Counted from the stretch's first letter, positions 42,650-55,079 are shown. The stretch: DNA of 64,000 nucleotides from Pseudomonadota bacterium (GCA_021826035.1 JAKBBE010000005.1:4327-68326), one strand, 5' to 3'. Notes: a model not told the origin generated them from the sequence alone. Program-made: numbers and translations.

Positions 42650-43623
42650 CAGGACGGATTCCCCTGGCGCGGGGTGCCGGCCCGGGATTCATAAGCCTGC
42701 ACGATGCGCTGCACCAGCGGGTGGCGCACGACGTCGCGCGCGTCGAAGAACGTAAAGGCTACGCCGTCCACGCCGCGCAACACGTCGATGACATGGCTAA
42801 GACCGGACTGCCGCCCCGCCGGCAGGTCGGTCTGGGTGACATCGCCCGTCACCACGGCTTTGGAGCCGAAGCCAATGCGCGTCAGGAACATCTTCATCTG
42901 CTCAACGGTGGTGTTCTGCGCCTCATCGAGGATGATGAACGAGTCGTTGAGCGAGCGGCCACGCATGAAAGCGAGGGGCGCGACCTCGATCACGTTGCGC
43001 TCGATGAACCGCGACACGCGATCGAAGCCGAGCATCTCGTAGAGCGCGTCGTACATCGGCCGCAGGTAGGGATCGACCTTCTGGGTCAGATCACCGGGTA
43101 GAAACCCGAGCCGCTCGCCGGCCTCGACGGCCGGACGCACCAACACGACACGCCGGATGGTCTCGGCCTGCAGCGATTCGACGGCGCAGGCAACGGCCAG
43201 ATAGGTCTTGCCGGTGCCCGCCGGACCGATGCCGAAGGTGAGGTCATGCGAGCGGATGTGCGCCAGATACTGCCGTTGATGGTGGCCGCGCGCGCGCAGC
43301 CCGCCGCGCGGCAGGCGGATGGAGGACTCCTCGTGTTCCTCACTCGGCGTGCGGCCGGACTCATGCTCGCGCAACGCCAGATGCACACGCTCGGGCGTCA
43401 CCTCATCGCGCTCAGCGAGCGCGAACAGCTCGCGCAGCGTCTGCTCGGCACTGTCGGCGCGCGCCCCCAGCACCTGGAAGCTGTCACCGCGGCGTCGGAT
43501 CTGCACGTCAAGACGGTTCTCAAGCAGCCGCAGGTTTTCATCGAGCGGACCACACAGATTGGCCAGGCGCGCATTGTCCGCCGGGGTCAGCGCGAACTCG
43601 CGCGGCGCGTCCGGTGTGCTCAC
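42649..43623 (-). CDS. ybeZ: PhoH-like ATPase YbeZ
   Basis: This is a PhoH-family ATPase functionally tied to YbeY. The 324-residue protein has an N-terminal KH-like part, Walker A in [18 protein letters not shown], and Walker B in [12 protein letters not shown], then [10 protein letters not shown] chose GTG 43623 because it overlaps the miaB stop (GTGA) and [15 protein letters not shown] begins the conserved region; an upstream frame adds low-information residues only. Confidence 0.95.
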   Translation of the reverse strand: MSTPDAPREFALTPADNARLANLCGPLDENLRLLENRLDVQIRRRGDSFQVLGARADSAEQTLRELFALAERDEVTPERVHLALREHESGRTPSEEHEESSIRLPRGGLRARGHHQRQYLAHIRSHDLTFGIGPAGTGKTYLAVACAVESLQAETIRRVVLVRPAVEAGERLGFLPGDLTQKVDPYLRPMYDALYEMLGFDRVSRFIERNVIEVAPLAFMRGRSLNDSFIILDEAQNTTVEQMKMFLTRIGFGSKAVVTGDVTQTDLPAGRQSGLSHVIDVLRGVDGVAFTFFDARDVVRHPLVQRIVQAYESRAGTPRQGNPS

Positions 43624-44945
43624 TGACAGAGCCGTCCGCGCAGACTGTGCGCTCGGGCCGCTGTAACCGCGACGTCCGCGAACCGCCCGATGAGTTCCGG
43701 CGGACCGGCGAAGTTGATCCACCGATTGTTCTCGGTACGACCGGCAAGCTCGCGTGCATCCTTCTTCGATGGCCGTTCAACCAGTACGCGCTGCACGGTG
43801 CCGACCATGCGTTCGCTGATCTTCAGGGCCTGCGCATCGAGCTGCGCCTGCAGCCGCGCCAGCCGTTCGTGCTTGAGCGCCTCGGGCGCCTCATCCGGCA
43901 GCGAGGCCGCCGGTGTACCGGGACGGCGGCTGTAGAGAAAGCTGAAGGACTGGTCGAAACCGGCATCGCGCACCAGCGCGAGCGTCGCCTCGAAGTCACG
44001 TTCGGTTTCCCCCGGAAAACCGACGATGATGTCCGAGGAGATGCAGATGTCGGGTCGCACCGCGCGCAGCTTGCGCACCTTGTCCTTGAATTCCAGCGTG
44101 GTGTAACCGCGCTTCATCAGCGCGAGGATCCGGTCGGAACCGCTCTGCACCGCCAGATGCAGGTGATTGGCGAGCTTCGGCACGTTCGCATAGGCTTCGA
44201 TGAGGCTATCGTCAAACTCCACGGGATGCGAGGTGGTGAAGCGGATCCGTTCGATGGCCGGGAGCGCCGCGACGTGATGAATTAGCGTCGCCAGGTCGAC
44301 CTCGGCTCCATCGCCCATCGCGCCCCGGTAGGCGTTGACGTTCTGACCGAGCAGCGTGACTTCTCGCACGCCCTGCGCGGCGAGCTGATGGATCTCTTGC
44401 AGGACCGAAGCGAACGGCCGGCTGACTTCCTCGCCACGGGTATACGGCACGATGCAGAAGCTGCAGTACTTGCTGCACCCCTCCATGACGGAAACGAACG
44501 CCGAGCTGCCCTCGGTACGCGGCGCGGGCAGATGATCGAATTTCTCGATCTGCGGAAAACTCACGTCCACCTGCGCCCGGCCCGTTCGGTGCAGCGCGGC
44601 TATCATCTCCGGCAGGCGATGCAGCGTCTGCGGGCCGAACACCAGATCGACGAATGGCGCGCGCGCGGTGATGGCATCCCCCTCCTGACTCGCTACGCAA
44701 CCGCCCACGCCGATCAGCACCTCGGGACGCAACGCCTTCAGCTGCCGCCATTCACCGAGCAGCGAGAACACTTTTTCCTGCGCCTTCTCGCGCACCGAGC
44801 AGGTATTCATCAGCAGCACATCGGCCTGGGCAGGATCGTCGGTCGGGGTGAGACCCACGCCGGCGCGCAGCACGTCCGCCATGCGGGCGGAATCGTACTC
44901 GTTCATCTGGCAACCGAAGGTCTTGATGTAATAGTGGCGGGACAT
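43620..44945 (-). CDS. miaB: tRNA-2-methylthio-N6-dimethylallyladenosine synthase MiaB
   Basis: MiaB is a radical-SAM methylthiotransferase that modifies A37 of tRNAs. The 441-residue protein carries the MTTase cysteines ([26 protein letters not shown]), the radical-SAM triad [19 protein letters not shown], and a C-terminal TRAM domain. ATG 44945 gives [15 protein letters not shown], the family start. It is the first gene of the minus-strand operon that runs to the HExxH gene. Confidence 0.97.
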   Translation of the reverse strand: MSRHYYIKTFGCQMNEYDSARMADVLRAGVGLTPTDDPAQADVLLMNTCSVREKAQEKVFSLLGEWRQLKALRPEVLIGVGGCVASQEGDAITARAPFVDLVFGPQTLHRLPEMIAALHRTGRAQVDVSFPQIEKFDHLPAPRTEGSSAFVSVMEGCSKYCSFCIVPYTRGEEVSRPFASVLQEIHQLAAQGVREVTLLGQNVNAYRGAMGDGAEVDLATLIHHVAALPAIERIRFTTSHPVEFDDSLIEAYANVPKLANHLHLAVQSGSDRILALMKRGYTTLEFKDKVRKLRAVRPDICISSDIIVGFPGETERDFEATLALVRDAGFDQSFSFLYSRRPGTPAASLPDEAPEALKHERLARLQAQLDAQALKISERMVGTVQRVLVERPSKKDARELAGRTENNRWINFAGPPELIGRFADVAVTAARAHSLRGRLCQ

Positions 44946-44982
44946 AGGCTCAAGCGCATGGGGAAGGGTAATTTTACGGCCT

Positions 44983-44999
44983 GTGCGGCCCCGCCGCAC
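44983..44999 (-). terminator. Hairpin between ssb and miaB
   Basis: GTGCGGC-ccc-GCCGCAC is a perfect 7-bp stem with a 3-base loop, about 200 bases after the ssb stop and 38 bases before the miaB start. TAAAAT follows it on the minus strand (44971-44976) and could be part of a miaB promoter, but no good -35 partner exists. The surrounding 249-base gap has no gene. Confidence 0.4.
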
Positions 45000-45194
45000 G
45001 GCGGCCGCGGGCGGGCCACCGGCCTCGCCCGATCCTCAGGCACAAGGCCGCTACCGGCGCAGCTCTGCGCTGCCGCAGAAAGCGACGCCGCCCCAACCGG
45101 CAGCATCGCCATCGCAAGTGTCCCTGCGCACAACGCGCTGGCTCCACGCGGGCGCGCAGACCTCTGGCGGGGAAAATTGATCTAATTATTTGAT

Positions 45195-45683
45195 TCAGAA
45201 GGGAATATCGTCGTCGAAATCCGTCCCCTCGCCGGCGGCACCGCTGCTCCCGCCGCCGGGACTCTGGCCGTAATCGGTGCTCTCACGCGGCGGTGCGCCA
45301 CCGCCCGAGGCGCCGCCGCTGCCGCCGCCGCCACCACCACCACCACCACGGCCGCCGAGCATCTGCATGTCGTTCGCGACAATCTCGGTGCTGTAGCGCT
45401 CATTGCCCTGCTTATCCTGCCACTTGCGCGTGCGCAGGCTTCCCTCGATGTAGACCTGCGAACCCTTGCGCAGGTACTCACTCGCAACCTCCGCCAGGCG
45501 CCCGAACAGCGCCACGCGGTGCCACTCGGTCCGCTCCTGCTGCTCACCGCTTTGCTTGTCGCGCCAGGACTCGGTGGTCGCGATGCGCAGGTTCGCCACG
45601 GATGCGCCCGAGGGCATGGCGCGCGACTCCGGGTCAGCACCCAGATTGCCGATGATGATGACCTTATTGACCCCACGCGCCAT
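45195..45683 (-). CDS. ssb: Single-stranded DNA-binding protein
   Basis: SSB coats single-stranded DNA during replication and repair. The 162-residue protein has the OB fold ([55 protein letters not shown]) and the partner-binding C-terminal tip DDDIPF. A Gly9 tract and further Gly/Ser-rich sequence form the linker. GGAGG eight bases upstream supports ATG 45683 rather than the ATG two codons earlier. It is divergent from uvrA, as in E. coli. Confidence 0.97.
   Translation of the reverse strand: MARGVNKVIIIGNLGADPESRAMPSGASVANLRIATTESWRDKQSGEQQERTEWHRVALFGRLAEVASEYLRKGSQVYIEGSLRTRKWQDKQGNERYSTEIVANDMQMLGGRGGGGGGGGGSGGASGGGAPPRESTDYGQSPGGGSSGAAGEGTDFDDDIPF
45321..45347 (-). repeat. Trinucleotide tract encoding Gly9 in SSB
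   Basis: Nine consecutive glycine codons (five GGT, four GGC) form a slippage-prone triplet run in the disordered linker of SSB. Changes would alter linker length by whole residues. Confidence 0.9.
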
Positions 45684-45825
45684 GAGCATGCCCTCCGGAA
45701 AAGGAAGGCATTGTAGACGGCTGGGGCGCCGAGGCGAAGCACGTCAGGCCGCGAGAGCGCACATAAATGTCCGCCCCAACCCAGGGGGCGCGGCAGGCTA
45801 GACAAGGCGCGTACACTGGGTGGTC

Positions 45826-48693
<2,868 letters not shown>

Positions 48694-48695
48694 AG

Positions 48696-48741
48696 CACGC
48701 GGCCCGAGCGGTGCGCATCTGCGCGCCGCCCGGGCCGCGTG
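48696..48741. terminator. Long inverted repeat between uvrA and the small lipoprotein gene
   Basis: CACGCGGCCCG pairs with CGGGCCGCGTG (11 bp), continuing inward with GCGG/CCGC and GCGC/GCGC around an ATCT loop. This gives 19 pairs with two internal mismatches, starting three bases after the uvrA TAA. It lies between convergent genes and could act in both directions, although neither side has a clear U-tract. Confidence 0.65.
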
Positions 48742-48783
48742 AAGCTGAAGTCAGCCGGGGTCGTGACCCCTGCAGACGACGGC

Positions 48784-49068
48784 TTACTTCTTCTTCGGCG
48801 GGGTCTTCGTCGAAGAAGCGCTGCCGCTGCCGGAAGTGGCCGGCGGCGTGGTGGTGGTGGTGCTGCCCGAGCTGCTGCCCATGGCGGAGCTGCCGCTGGT
48901 GCTCGACGGCGTGGTGGTGCTCGTGCCGGAAGCGGCCGGTGCGGCACTGCTGGAAGAGGCCGGCGGCGTGGCAGCCGGAGCGTTCGCCGACTGGTTGGAC
49001 GGCTGCTTGGCGCAGGCGGTCAAGAGCACTGCGGCGGCAAGCGCGCTAAGAGCAACTTTCGTATTCAT
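48784..49068 (-). CDS. Small Ser/Thr/Pro-rich lipoprotein, unknown function
   Basis: This is a 94-residue predicted lipoprotein. Signal peptide MNTKVALSALAAAVLLTAC has lipobox LTAC (lipidated Cys19). Residues 20-88 are almost entirely Ser, Thr, Ala, Pro and Gly, and the end is PPKKK. A GGGG stretch precedes ATG 49068. The low-complexity body suggests a flexible surface-anchored or periplasmic spacer; the basic tail might bind an anionic polymer. I recognise no family. It is convergent with uvrA. Confidence 0.7.
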   Translation of the reverse strand: MNTKVALSALAAAVLLTACAKQPSNQSANAPAATPPASSSSAAPAASGTSTTTPSSTSGSSAMGSSSGSTTTTTPPATSGSGSASSTKTPPKKK

Positions 49069-49379
49069 CGATAGTACCCCGGTGGAATGAGAGCTTACAG
49101 AGGAAAAGAACAACTTTTGAACGAGTTATAGTCGTTCCGCGAGTCCTTCACGGGTCGCGCGGTCAGAGATTTTATAGGTTAATAATGTGATTTGAAACCA
49201 TCTCCCTGTCGCCGAGCGACGACAGCAGGGATTTCCCCGCTCACGCGCAGCGGCAGACGGTCCGTGCGGGCGCCGCGGCAGCTCAGGCGGCAGCCCCTGT
49301 GTCGATCGACCCAAGGGCTACCCCGGAGTTCCGTCCGGGGTCGTAAAATGCGGCTCCTTCTCATCGACGAGCACGCTCC
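49069..49379. other. 311-bp divergent region with an inverted repeat
   Basis: This lies between the lipoprotein gene (minus) and pepQ (plus). It contains the perfect inverted repeat GAACGA-N7-TCGTTC at 49119-49137, about 50 bases upstream of the lipoprotein start, and an AT-rich stretch at 49168-49197. No gene was recognised. Confidence 0.5.
49119..49137. promoter_or_regulatory. Candidate operator, 6-bp inverted repeat with 7-base spacer
   Basis: GAACGA gttatag TCGTTC. Its position suits an operator or overlapping promoter for the lipoprotein gene. No regulator is assigned. Confidence 0.35.
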
Positions 49380-50744
49380 ATGCCCGCATTTGATGCTGCT
49401 CCTGTTTCCCGCGCCGAGCCGCTGGCCGCACTGTTCGGCCCACATTTGGCGGGACTGTGCCAACGCACAGCCACCGCACTGGAAGCCTGCGGTCACGCGG
49501 CGCTGCTGGTGCACTCCGGATCGCTGCTGCCGGTGTTCCAGGACGACCGAACCTATCCATTCGAGGCGAACGCGCCATTCAAGGTCTGGAGTCCCCTCGA
49601 CGTCCCGGATTGCTTCATCCATTTTGAGCCCGGCCGACGTCCGCGCCTCCTGTTCCACAGCCCGACCGACTACTGGTACAAGGTGGCCGCGCTCCCCCAG
49701 GACTACTGGACGGCGCATTTTGAGATCGTGTCTTGCCCGGACTTGGCGGCCGCGCGCGCGGCGCTCCCACGCGATCTGGCCCACACCGCCTATCTCGGTG
49801 AGGATTTCGCAGATCTGGCCAACTGGGGCGTCGGGGCACGCAATCCAGCCCGATTGATGCGTCACCTGGACTTTCATCGGGCACTGAAGAGCCCGTATGA
49901 GCTCGCCTGCCTGCGGACAGCCAACCGGATGGGCGTGCGCGGCCACCAGGCCGCCGAGCGGGTCTTCAACGCCGGCGGCTCGGAGTTCGACATTGCATTG
50001 GCTTTCCTGGCCGCCTGCGGGCAGCGCGAGCAGGAGCTGCCGTACAACCCCATCGTCGCCCTGAACGAAAACGCCGCGGTGCTGCACTACCAGATGCTCG
50101 AGCGGCAACGACCCGAGCCGAGCCGCTCCCTGCTGATCGATGCCGGCGCGGAGTTCGGCGGCTATGCGAGCGACATCACCCGCACTTATACCGCCGAAGC
50201 GGGTGATTTTGCCGCGCTGATCGGGCGGATGGATGCCCTTCAACAGGCCCTGTGTGCGCAGGTGCGCGCCGGCGTCGACTGGCGAGAGGTGCACCTGCAG
50301 GCGCACCGTCTGGTGGCCCAGGTCCTGCGGGAGGCGGATCTGATCGGCTGCGGGGTCGAGGAGGCGCTTGCCAGTGGCGTCACGCAGGTGTTCCTGCCGC
50401 ATGGCATCGGCCATCTGCTCGGTCTGGAAGTGCACGACGCCGGGGGCTTTATGCGCGCGCCGGACGGAGGGGACATCGAGCGGCCCGAAGGCCACCCGTA
50501 CCTGCGCCTGACGCGCACCCTGGAAGCCGGCTTCGTGGTCACCATGGAGCCCGGCCTGTATTTCATCGAACCGCTACTCGCAGCCGCCCGGGCAGACGGG
50601 CGCGGGCGGCTGATTCACTGGCCCCGTGTCGAGGCGCTGCGTCCCTTCGGGGGCATCCGGATCGAGGATGATCTGGCCGTGACCGTCACCGGGTGCGAGA
50701 ACCTCACACGCGGCGCGTTCCTATCGGAATCTGCTGCGCGCTGA
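49380..50744 (+). CDS. pepQ: Xaa-Pro dipeptidase PepQ
   Basis: PepQ splits X-Pro dipeptides. The 454-residue product is a pita-bread (M24) enzyme with metal ligands Asp254 (IDAG) and Asp265 (SDITRTY), His in HGIGHLLGLEVHD, Glu in TMEPGLYF and Glu in GGIRIEDD. The N-terminal portion (FQDDRTYPFEANAPFKVW) is PepQ-like rather than PepP-like. Length is close to E. coli PepQ (443). Confidence 0.95.
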   Translation: MPAFDAAPVSRAEPLAALFGPHLAGLCQRTATALEACGHAALLVHSGSLLPVFQDDRTYPFEANAPFKVWSPLDVPDCFIHFEPGRRPRLLFHSPTDYWYKVAALPQDYWTAHFEIVSCPDLAAARAALPRDLAHTAYLGEDFADLANWGVGARNPARLMRHLDFHRALKSPYELACLRTANRMGVRGHQAAERVFNAGGSEFDIALAFLAACGQREQELPYNPIVALNENAAVLHYQMLERQRPEPSRSLLIDAGAEFGGYASDITRTYTAEAGDFAALIGRMDALQQALCAQVRAGVDWREVHLQAHRLVAQVLREADLIGCGVEEALASGVTQVFLPHGIGHLLGLEVHDAGGFMRAPDGGDIERPEGHPYLRLTRTLEAGFVVTMEPGLYFIEPLLAAARADGRGRLIHWPRVEALRPFGGIRIEDDLAVTVTGCENLTRGAFLSESAAR

Positions 50745-50764
50745 GTGACGGGCCGCTCCGAGTC

Positions 50765-50795
50765 GCCGCCGGTCCCGCTTCAACGGGCCGGCGGC
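50765..50795. terminator. Hairpin between convergent pepQ and cupin genes
   Basis: GCCGCCGG-t-CCCG pairs with CGGG-CCGGCGGC (12 bp with one bulge, 6-base loop). It starts 20 bases after the pepQ stop and overlaps the end of the cupin gene. There is no U-tract. Confidence 0.5.
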
Positions 50796-51250
50796 GGATA
50801 GGGCGTGCCATCCTTGTGACGATAGCGGTGGTCGCCTCGCGTCAGCATCAGATCGATATCTGGGTAGTCCACGGCGTCCTGCGCCGGATCGCGGGCACCG
50901 ACCTCCAGCAGCAAGGCCTCGGCATCGGAGCGGTTCTGCAAGTGATGGCCGTCCGCCTCGCCCGCTTTGAACGCAGCGCACTCCCCCGCTCGCAGCACCT
51001 GCTCACCGGCTCCGGTCACCAACACGACTTCGCCCTGCAGCACGTAGAGGAACTCGTCCTCGGCGCTGTGCCAATGGCGCTGGCTGGACCAGGCGCCTGG
51101 CGGCAATTTCAGCAGGTTGACGCCAAACTGTGTCAGCCCCCCGCCCTCACCCAGCCGCCATCGCTGACGCCAACGGCACGGCTCGTCATAGGGCGCTGGA
51201 TAGCCGCTGCCGAGCACCGGGGAGATGACGGTTGAATCGATCTTCGCCAT
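50780..51250 (-). CDS. Cupin-domain protein
   Basis: This 156-residue single-domain cupin has the two conserved motifs spread over residues 60-105: RHWHSAEDEFLYVLQGEVVLV (His/His/Glu metal ligands) and GECAAFKAGEADGHHLQNRSD. It begins MAKIDSTVISP and ends HRYRHKDGTPYP, a subgroup with no assigned reaction that is sometimes annotated as sugar-related. The ATG at 51250 was taken; a GTG at 51265 adds five residues. No operon partner is evident. Confidence 0.85.
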   Translation of the reverse strand: MAKIDSTVISPVLGSGYPAPYDEPCRWRQRWRLGEGGGLTQFGVNLLKLPPGAWSSQRHWHSAEDEFLYVLQGEVVLVTGAGEQVLRAGECAAFKAGEADGHHLQNRSDAEALLLEVGARDPAQDAVDYPDIDLMLTRGDHRYRHKDGTPYPPPAR

Positions 51251-51380
51251 GGCAACAGTTCGCACAAATCCCCTGCGCCGCCGCGGTCGGCAGCGCAGCG
51301 GCGGGTCTGCACACTTCGCGCGCGCCAGCGGTCAAGCCGGCGCGCCGAAGGCCGTATCGCTGGCGCGAGAGGCCGAAGCC

Positions 51381-51779
51381 TCAGCGCTTGGACAGCAGGT
51401 CGCGAATCTCCCCGAGCAGCTCCTCGGACTTCGTCGGCGGCGGCGCAACAGCCGGGGCCGGAGTCGGGGCGCGCTTGAGCCGGTTGATCATCTTCACGAC
51501 AAAGAAGATCGCGAGCGCGATCAGCACGAAATCGAAAATCGCCTGGATGAACAAGCCGTATTCCAGCATCACTGGCTTGCCCTGCGGACTGGCACCGATC
51601 TGCACGGCAAGCTTGCTGAAACTGACCCGGCCAATGATCAGCCCGAGTGGCGGCATCAGCACATTGGCCACCAGGGAGCTGACGATCTTCCCGAACGCTG
51701 CGCCGATAACCAGGCCGACCGCCATGTCGACCACGTTTCCCTTGATGGCAAATTCTTTGAATTCGGAAGCAAGGCTCAC
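51381..51779 (-). CDS. mscL: Large-conductance mechanosensitive channel MscL
   Basis: MscL opens under membrane tension to release solutes during osmotic down-shock. The 132-residue protein begins [28 protein letters not shown] with the pore-lining helix TM1, has the periplasmic loop, TM2 ([18 protein letters not shown]), and a C-terminal helix ending [14 protein letters not shown]. The start is GTG 51779. It is the next gene after the ribosomal operon on the same strand, behind its terminator. Confidence 0.96.
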   Translation of the reverse strand: MSLASEFKEFAIKGNVVDMAVGLVIGAAFGKIVSSLVANVLMPPLGLIIGRVSFSKLAVQIGASPQGKPVMLEYGLFIQAIFDFVLIALAIFFVVKMINRLKRAPTPAPAVAPPPTKSEELLGEIRDLLSKR

Positions 51780-51848
51780 GGCGGAACACCTCTTGCGGGT
51801 GAATGAATCTAGAGCGTAGCCGAATGCCGCGAGGACCGCAAAAACGTC

Positions 51849-51880
51849 AACGGCCGGTCGGCTTGCGCCGACCGGCCGTT
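51849..51880 (-). terminator. Intrinsic terminator of the alpha ribosomal operon
   Basis: AACGGCCGGTCGG and CCGACCGGCCGTT form a perfect 13-bp stem with a 6-base loop, 28 bases after the rplQ stop. On the minus strand it is followed by gacg and five Ts. This is the clearest intrinsic terminator in the window. Confidence 0.85.
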
Positions 51881-51907
51881 CACAGCCGTCCGTCTACGCG
51901 TGGGCGC

Positions 51908-52417
51908 TCAGGCCGTCTTGGCCTTGCGCCGACGCGGGGCCTTCTGACCCTCTTCAGCCGCAACCGTCGCCTCAGCGGGCGCTTCGGCCACCGTTTCACT
52001 CTTCGGCGCCGCGCGCTTGCGCGTCTTCTTCGGCTCCGGTGCCGGCGCACTTGCCGCAGCCGGTCCGTCGACCAGCTGCATCAGCGCCATGGGCGCGGAG
52101 TCACCCGGACGCGGGTTCATTCGCAGGATACGCGTGTAGCCGCCTGGACGAGCCTTGAAGCGCGGGCCGAGATCGCTGAAGAGCTTCTCGACGATCGCGA
52201 CATCGCGCAGACGGGCAAACGCCAAGCGCCGATTTGCATCACCGTCGGTCTTCCCGAGGGTGATCAACGGCTCGACCACACGGCGAAGCTCCTTGGCCTT
52301 CGGCAGCGTGGTGCGAATCGTCTCATGACGCAGGAGCGAAACGCTCATGTTGCGCATCAGCGCGTGCCGGTGCGAGCTGTTGCGGGACAGTTGCCGGCCA
52401 GTCAGTTGGTGACGCAT
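51908..52417 (-). CDS. rplQ: 50S ribosomal protein L17
   Basis: L17 sits near the peptide exit tunnel. The 169-residue product starts [28 protein letters not shown], the usual L17 opening. The conserved part ends near residue 120 (MALMQLVDG), followed by about 49 residues of Ala/Pro/Lys/Glu-rich tail absent from E. coli L17 (127 residues). Last gene of the alpha operon. Confidence 0.97.
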   Translation of the reverse strand: MRHQLTGRQLSRNSSHRHALMRNMSVSLLRHETIRTTLPKAKELRRVVEPLITLGKTDGDANRRLAFARLRDVAIVEKLFSDLGPRFKARPGGYTRILRMNPRPGDSAPMALMQLVDGPAAASAPAPEPKKTRKRAAPKSETVAEAPAEATVAAEEGQKAPRRRKAKTA

Positions 52418-52429
52418 TGCAGGAAATCC

Positions 52430-53431
52430 TTAGATCGTAGATTCGTCGCTGTGCTTGAGGCTCGCCGGCGGCCAGCCATCAAGACGCATGCCGAGCATCA
52501 AGCCGTGGCTGTGCAGCACTTCCTTGATCTCGGTGAGCGACTTCTTACCCAGATTCGGCGTACGCAGCAGCTCCACTTCGGTCCGCTGCACCAGATCGCC
52601 GATGTAGTGAATATTCTCCGCCTTGAGGCAATTCGCACTGCGCACGGTGAGCTCCAGCTCATCGACCGGGCGCAGCAGAATCGGGTCGAACTGCATCTCG
52701 GTGACCTTGGCCGTGGTCTCCTCCTCGCCCTGCAGATCGACGAACACCGACAGCTGGTCCTTCAGGATGCTACCGGCGCGGCGGATGGCTTCCTCGGCGT
52801 CGATCGTGCCATTGGTCTCAATGTCGATCACCAGCTTGTCGAGGTCGGTGCGCTGCTCGACGCGCGCCGCTTCGACCGCATAGGTGACACGGCGCACGGG
52901 GGAGAACGACGCGTCGAGCTGCAGCCGCCCGATCGGCCGACTCTGCTCCTCGAACGCCACACGCGTTGCCGCCGGGCGATAACCGCGGCCGCGCTCGATG
53001 CGCAGCGTCATGCTCAATTCGCCCGCCTGCGTCAGATTGGCGATGACCAGATCCGGATTCACGACTTCGACGTCATGATCGGTCTGAATGTCACCGGCGG
53101 TCACCGGGCCCGGGCCCTTCTTGTGCAGACGCAGCTCGGCGTTGTCGCGCGAGTGCATGCGGATCGCGACGGACTTGAGGTTCAGCAGGATGTCGACGAC
53201 ATCTTCCTGAACGCCCTCGATGCTCGTGTACTCGTGCAGCACGCCGTCAATCTCGGCCTCGGTGATCGCGCTGCCGGGCATCGAGGAGAGCAGCACGCGC
53301 CGCAGCGCATTGCCGAGCGTGTGGCCGAAGCCGCGTTCGAACGGCTCAATGGTGACGCGAGCCTGGCGCGGTGCAACGGGTTGCACCTTCACCACGCGCG
53401 GCTTCAAAAACTCTGTGACGGATCCCTGCAT
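52430..53431 (-). CDS. rpoA: RNA polymerase alpha subunit
   Basis: RpoA nucleates RNA polymerase assembly and contacts activators and UP elements. The 333-residue protein has the N-terminal dimer domain ([29 protein letters not shown]) and the C-terminal domain [40 protein letters not shown] split over residues 265-310. Its place between rpsD and rplQ is standard. Confidence 0.98.
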   Translation of the reverse strand: MQGSVTEFLKPRVVKVQPVAPRQARVTIEPFERGFGHTLGNALRRVLLSSMPGSAITEAEIDGVLHEYTSIEGVQEDVVDILLNLKSVAIRMHSRDNAELRLHKKGPGPVTAGDIQTDHDVEVVNPDLVIANLTQAGELSMTLRIERGRGYRPAATRVAFEEQSRPIGRLQLDASFSPVRRVTYAVEAARVEQRTDLDKLVIDIETNGTIDAEEAIRRAGSILKDQLSVFVDLQGEEETTAKVTEMQFDPILLRPVDELELTVRSANCLKAENIHYIGDLVQRTEVELLRTPNLGKKSLTEIKEVLHSHGLMLGMRLDGWPPASLKHSDESTI

Positions 53432-53521
53432 TGCAGTCTCACCTTGCCGGCCGACAGCCGGCGTAAAAAGCGAAAACGTGGGCGCGAATGACCGGCAGCT
53501 GCCGGCCCTCGACGCGGCCGA

Positions 53522-54145
53522 TTACTTCGAATAGAGCTCCACGACCAGGTTCTCGTTGATATCCGGCAGGACATCATCGCGACCCGGCGGCGCCTTGAAC
53601 ACGCCGCGGAATTCCTTGTCGTTGACCTCCACCCACTCGGGCAGGCCCACCTGCTGCGCAATGCCGAGCGCGTTCTGAATGCGCAGTTGCTTGCGCGCCT
53701 TCTCGCGAATCTCGACCGAGTCGCCCGCCTTCACCTGGTAAGAGGCGATGGTGACCGCGCGGCCATTGACGTTGATGCCCTTGTGGCTGACCAGCTGACG
53801 CGCCTCGGCGCGGGTCGCGGCGAAGCCCATCCGGTACACCACGTTGTCCAGCCGGCACTCGAGCAGGCGCAACAGGTTCTCACCCGTGCTGCCGGTGCGG
53901 CGAGCCGCCTCGGTGTAGTAGTTGCCGAACTGCCGCTCGAGCACGCCGTACATGCGCCGCAGCTTCTGCTTCTCGCGCAGCTGCATGCCGTATTCGGACA
54001 GACGAGTGCGGCGCTCGCCCTTGATGCCGCCCGGCGGCACGGAGAGCTTGCATTTGCTCTCCAGGGACTTCACACCGCTCTTCAGGAACAGATCCGTGCC
54101 CTCGCGGCGAGCGAGCTTGCACTTGGGACCGAGGTAACGCGCCAT
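53522..54145 (-). CDS. rpsD: 30S ribosomal protein S4
   Basis: S4 is a primary 16S rRNA binder and, in E. coli, the translational repressor of the alpha operon. The 207 residues begin [21 protein letters not shown] and contain the S4 RNA-binding domain ([28 protein letters not shown]). Length matches the family (206). Confidence 0.98.
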   Translation of the reverse strand: MARYLGPKCKLARREGTDLFLKSGVKSLESKCKLSVPPGGIKGERRTRLSEYGMQLREKQKLRRMYGVLERQFGNYYTEAARRTGSTGENLLRLLECRLDNVVYRMGFAATRAEARQLVSHKGINVNGRAVTIASYQVKAGDSVEIREKARKQLRIQNALGIAQQVGLPEWVEVNDKEFRGVFKAPPGRDDVLPDINENLVVELYSK

Positions 54146-54176
54146 GCTGAGTTCTCTCTTCTCGCGCCAGAGTCGA

Positions 54177-54581
54177 TCAGACCCGGCGCTTCTTCGGGGG
54201 ACGGCAGCCGTTGTGCGGAATCGGCGTGACGTCAGCGATGCTGGTGATTTTCAGTCCGCAGCCGTTGAGCGCACGGACCGCCGATTCGCGCCCAGGGCCT
54301 GGACCGCCGACGCGCACTTCAACGTTCTTCACGCCGTGCTCCTGCGCCGCCACACCAGCCTTTTCCGCCGCCACCTGCGCGGCAAACGGGGTGCTCTTGC
54401 GCGAGCCGCGGAAGCCGCAGCCGCCCGCCGTCGCCCACGACAGAGTGTTCCCCTGGCGGTCGGTGATGGTGATGATGGTGTTGTTGAAAGAAGCGTGCAC
54501 GTGCGCGATCGCATCGAGCACATTCTTGCGTGCCTTCTTGGGCTTCTTGGCGGTCGAGCCGCCTTGTTTCTGGTCAGCCAT
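54177..54581 (-). CDS. rpsK: 30S ribosomal protein S11
   Basis: S11 lies on the platform at the E-site mRNA exit. The 134-residue product has [36 protein letters not shown] and the C-terminal [26 protein letters not shown]. The N-terminus is slightly longer and Lys-rich compared with E. coli (129). Confidence 0.98.
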   Translation of the reverse strand: MADQKQGGSTAKKPKKARKNVLDAIAHVHASFNNTIITITDRQGNTLSWATAGGCGFRGSRKSTPFAAQVAAEKAGVAAQEHGVKNVEVRVGGPGPGRESAVRALNGCGLKITSIADVTPIPHNGCRPPKKRRV

Positions 54582-54598
54582 GCTGCAAATTCCTCAAA

Positions 54599-54979
54599 TC
54601 AAGCCTTGCCCGGAGGCGCATTCAACTTGACGGCCTGCTTGCGCGGTCCCTTACGGGTGCGGGCATTGGTGCGGGTGCGTTGCCCGTTCACCGGCAGTCC
54701 GCGGCGATGACGGATGCCGCGGTAGCAGCCCAGGTCCATCAGCCGCTTGATGTTCATCGACACTTCACGCCGCAGATCGCCTTCGACGGCGAACTTGGCG
54801 ATCTGACTGCGGATCGCATTGATCTCGGCCTCGGTGAGATCCTTGACCCGCGTCTCGGGATTGATGCCCGCGCCTTCGCAGGCTCTCAGCGCCCGCGCGC
54901 GTCCCACGCCGTAGATGTGCGTGAGTCCTACCCAGACATGCTTGTTCAGGGGAATGTTAATGCCGGCTATGCGTGCCAT
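54599..54979 (-). CDS. rpsM: 30S ribosomal protein S13
   Basis: S13 bridges the small and large subunits at the head. The 126-residue product starts [26 protein letters not shown] and ends with the basic tail [17 protein letters not shown]. It is the first gene of the alpha operon. It lies 151 bases from rpmJ, with a promoter candidate in between. Confidence 0.98.
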   Translation of the reverse strand: MARIAGINIPLNKHVWVGLTHIYGVGRARALRACEGAGINPETRVKDLTEAEINAIRSQIAKFAVEGDLRREVSMNIKRLMDLGCYRGIRHRRGLPVNGQRTRTNARTRKGPRKQAVKLNAPPGKA

Positions 54980-55012
54980 ATTGCTCTACCGAAGCCGCGG
55001 GGAAAACGCGGT

Positions 55013-55040
55013 ATTTTAACAAAAATTCGACCTATTCCAA
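55013..55040 (-). promoter_or_regulatory. Candidate alpha-operon promoter upstream of rpsM
   Basis: On the minus strand, TTGGAA (55035-55040) and TAAAAT (55013-55018) are separated by 16 bases. The -10 lies about 34 bases before the rpsM ATG. The AT-richness of this short stretch contrasts with its surroundings. E. coli has a promoter at the corresponding place. Confidence 0.55.
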
Positions 55041-55079
55041 ATACTTGCGAGGCCGGTCCCGGGCCGTCCCTGCTGAGGC

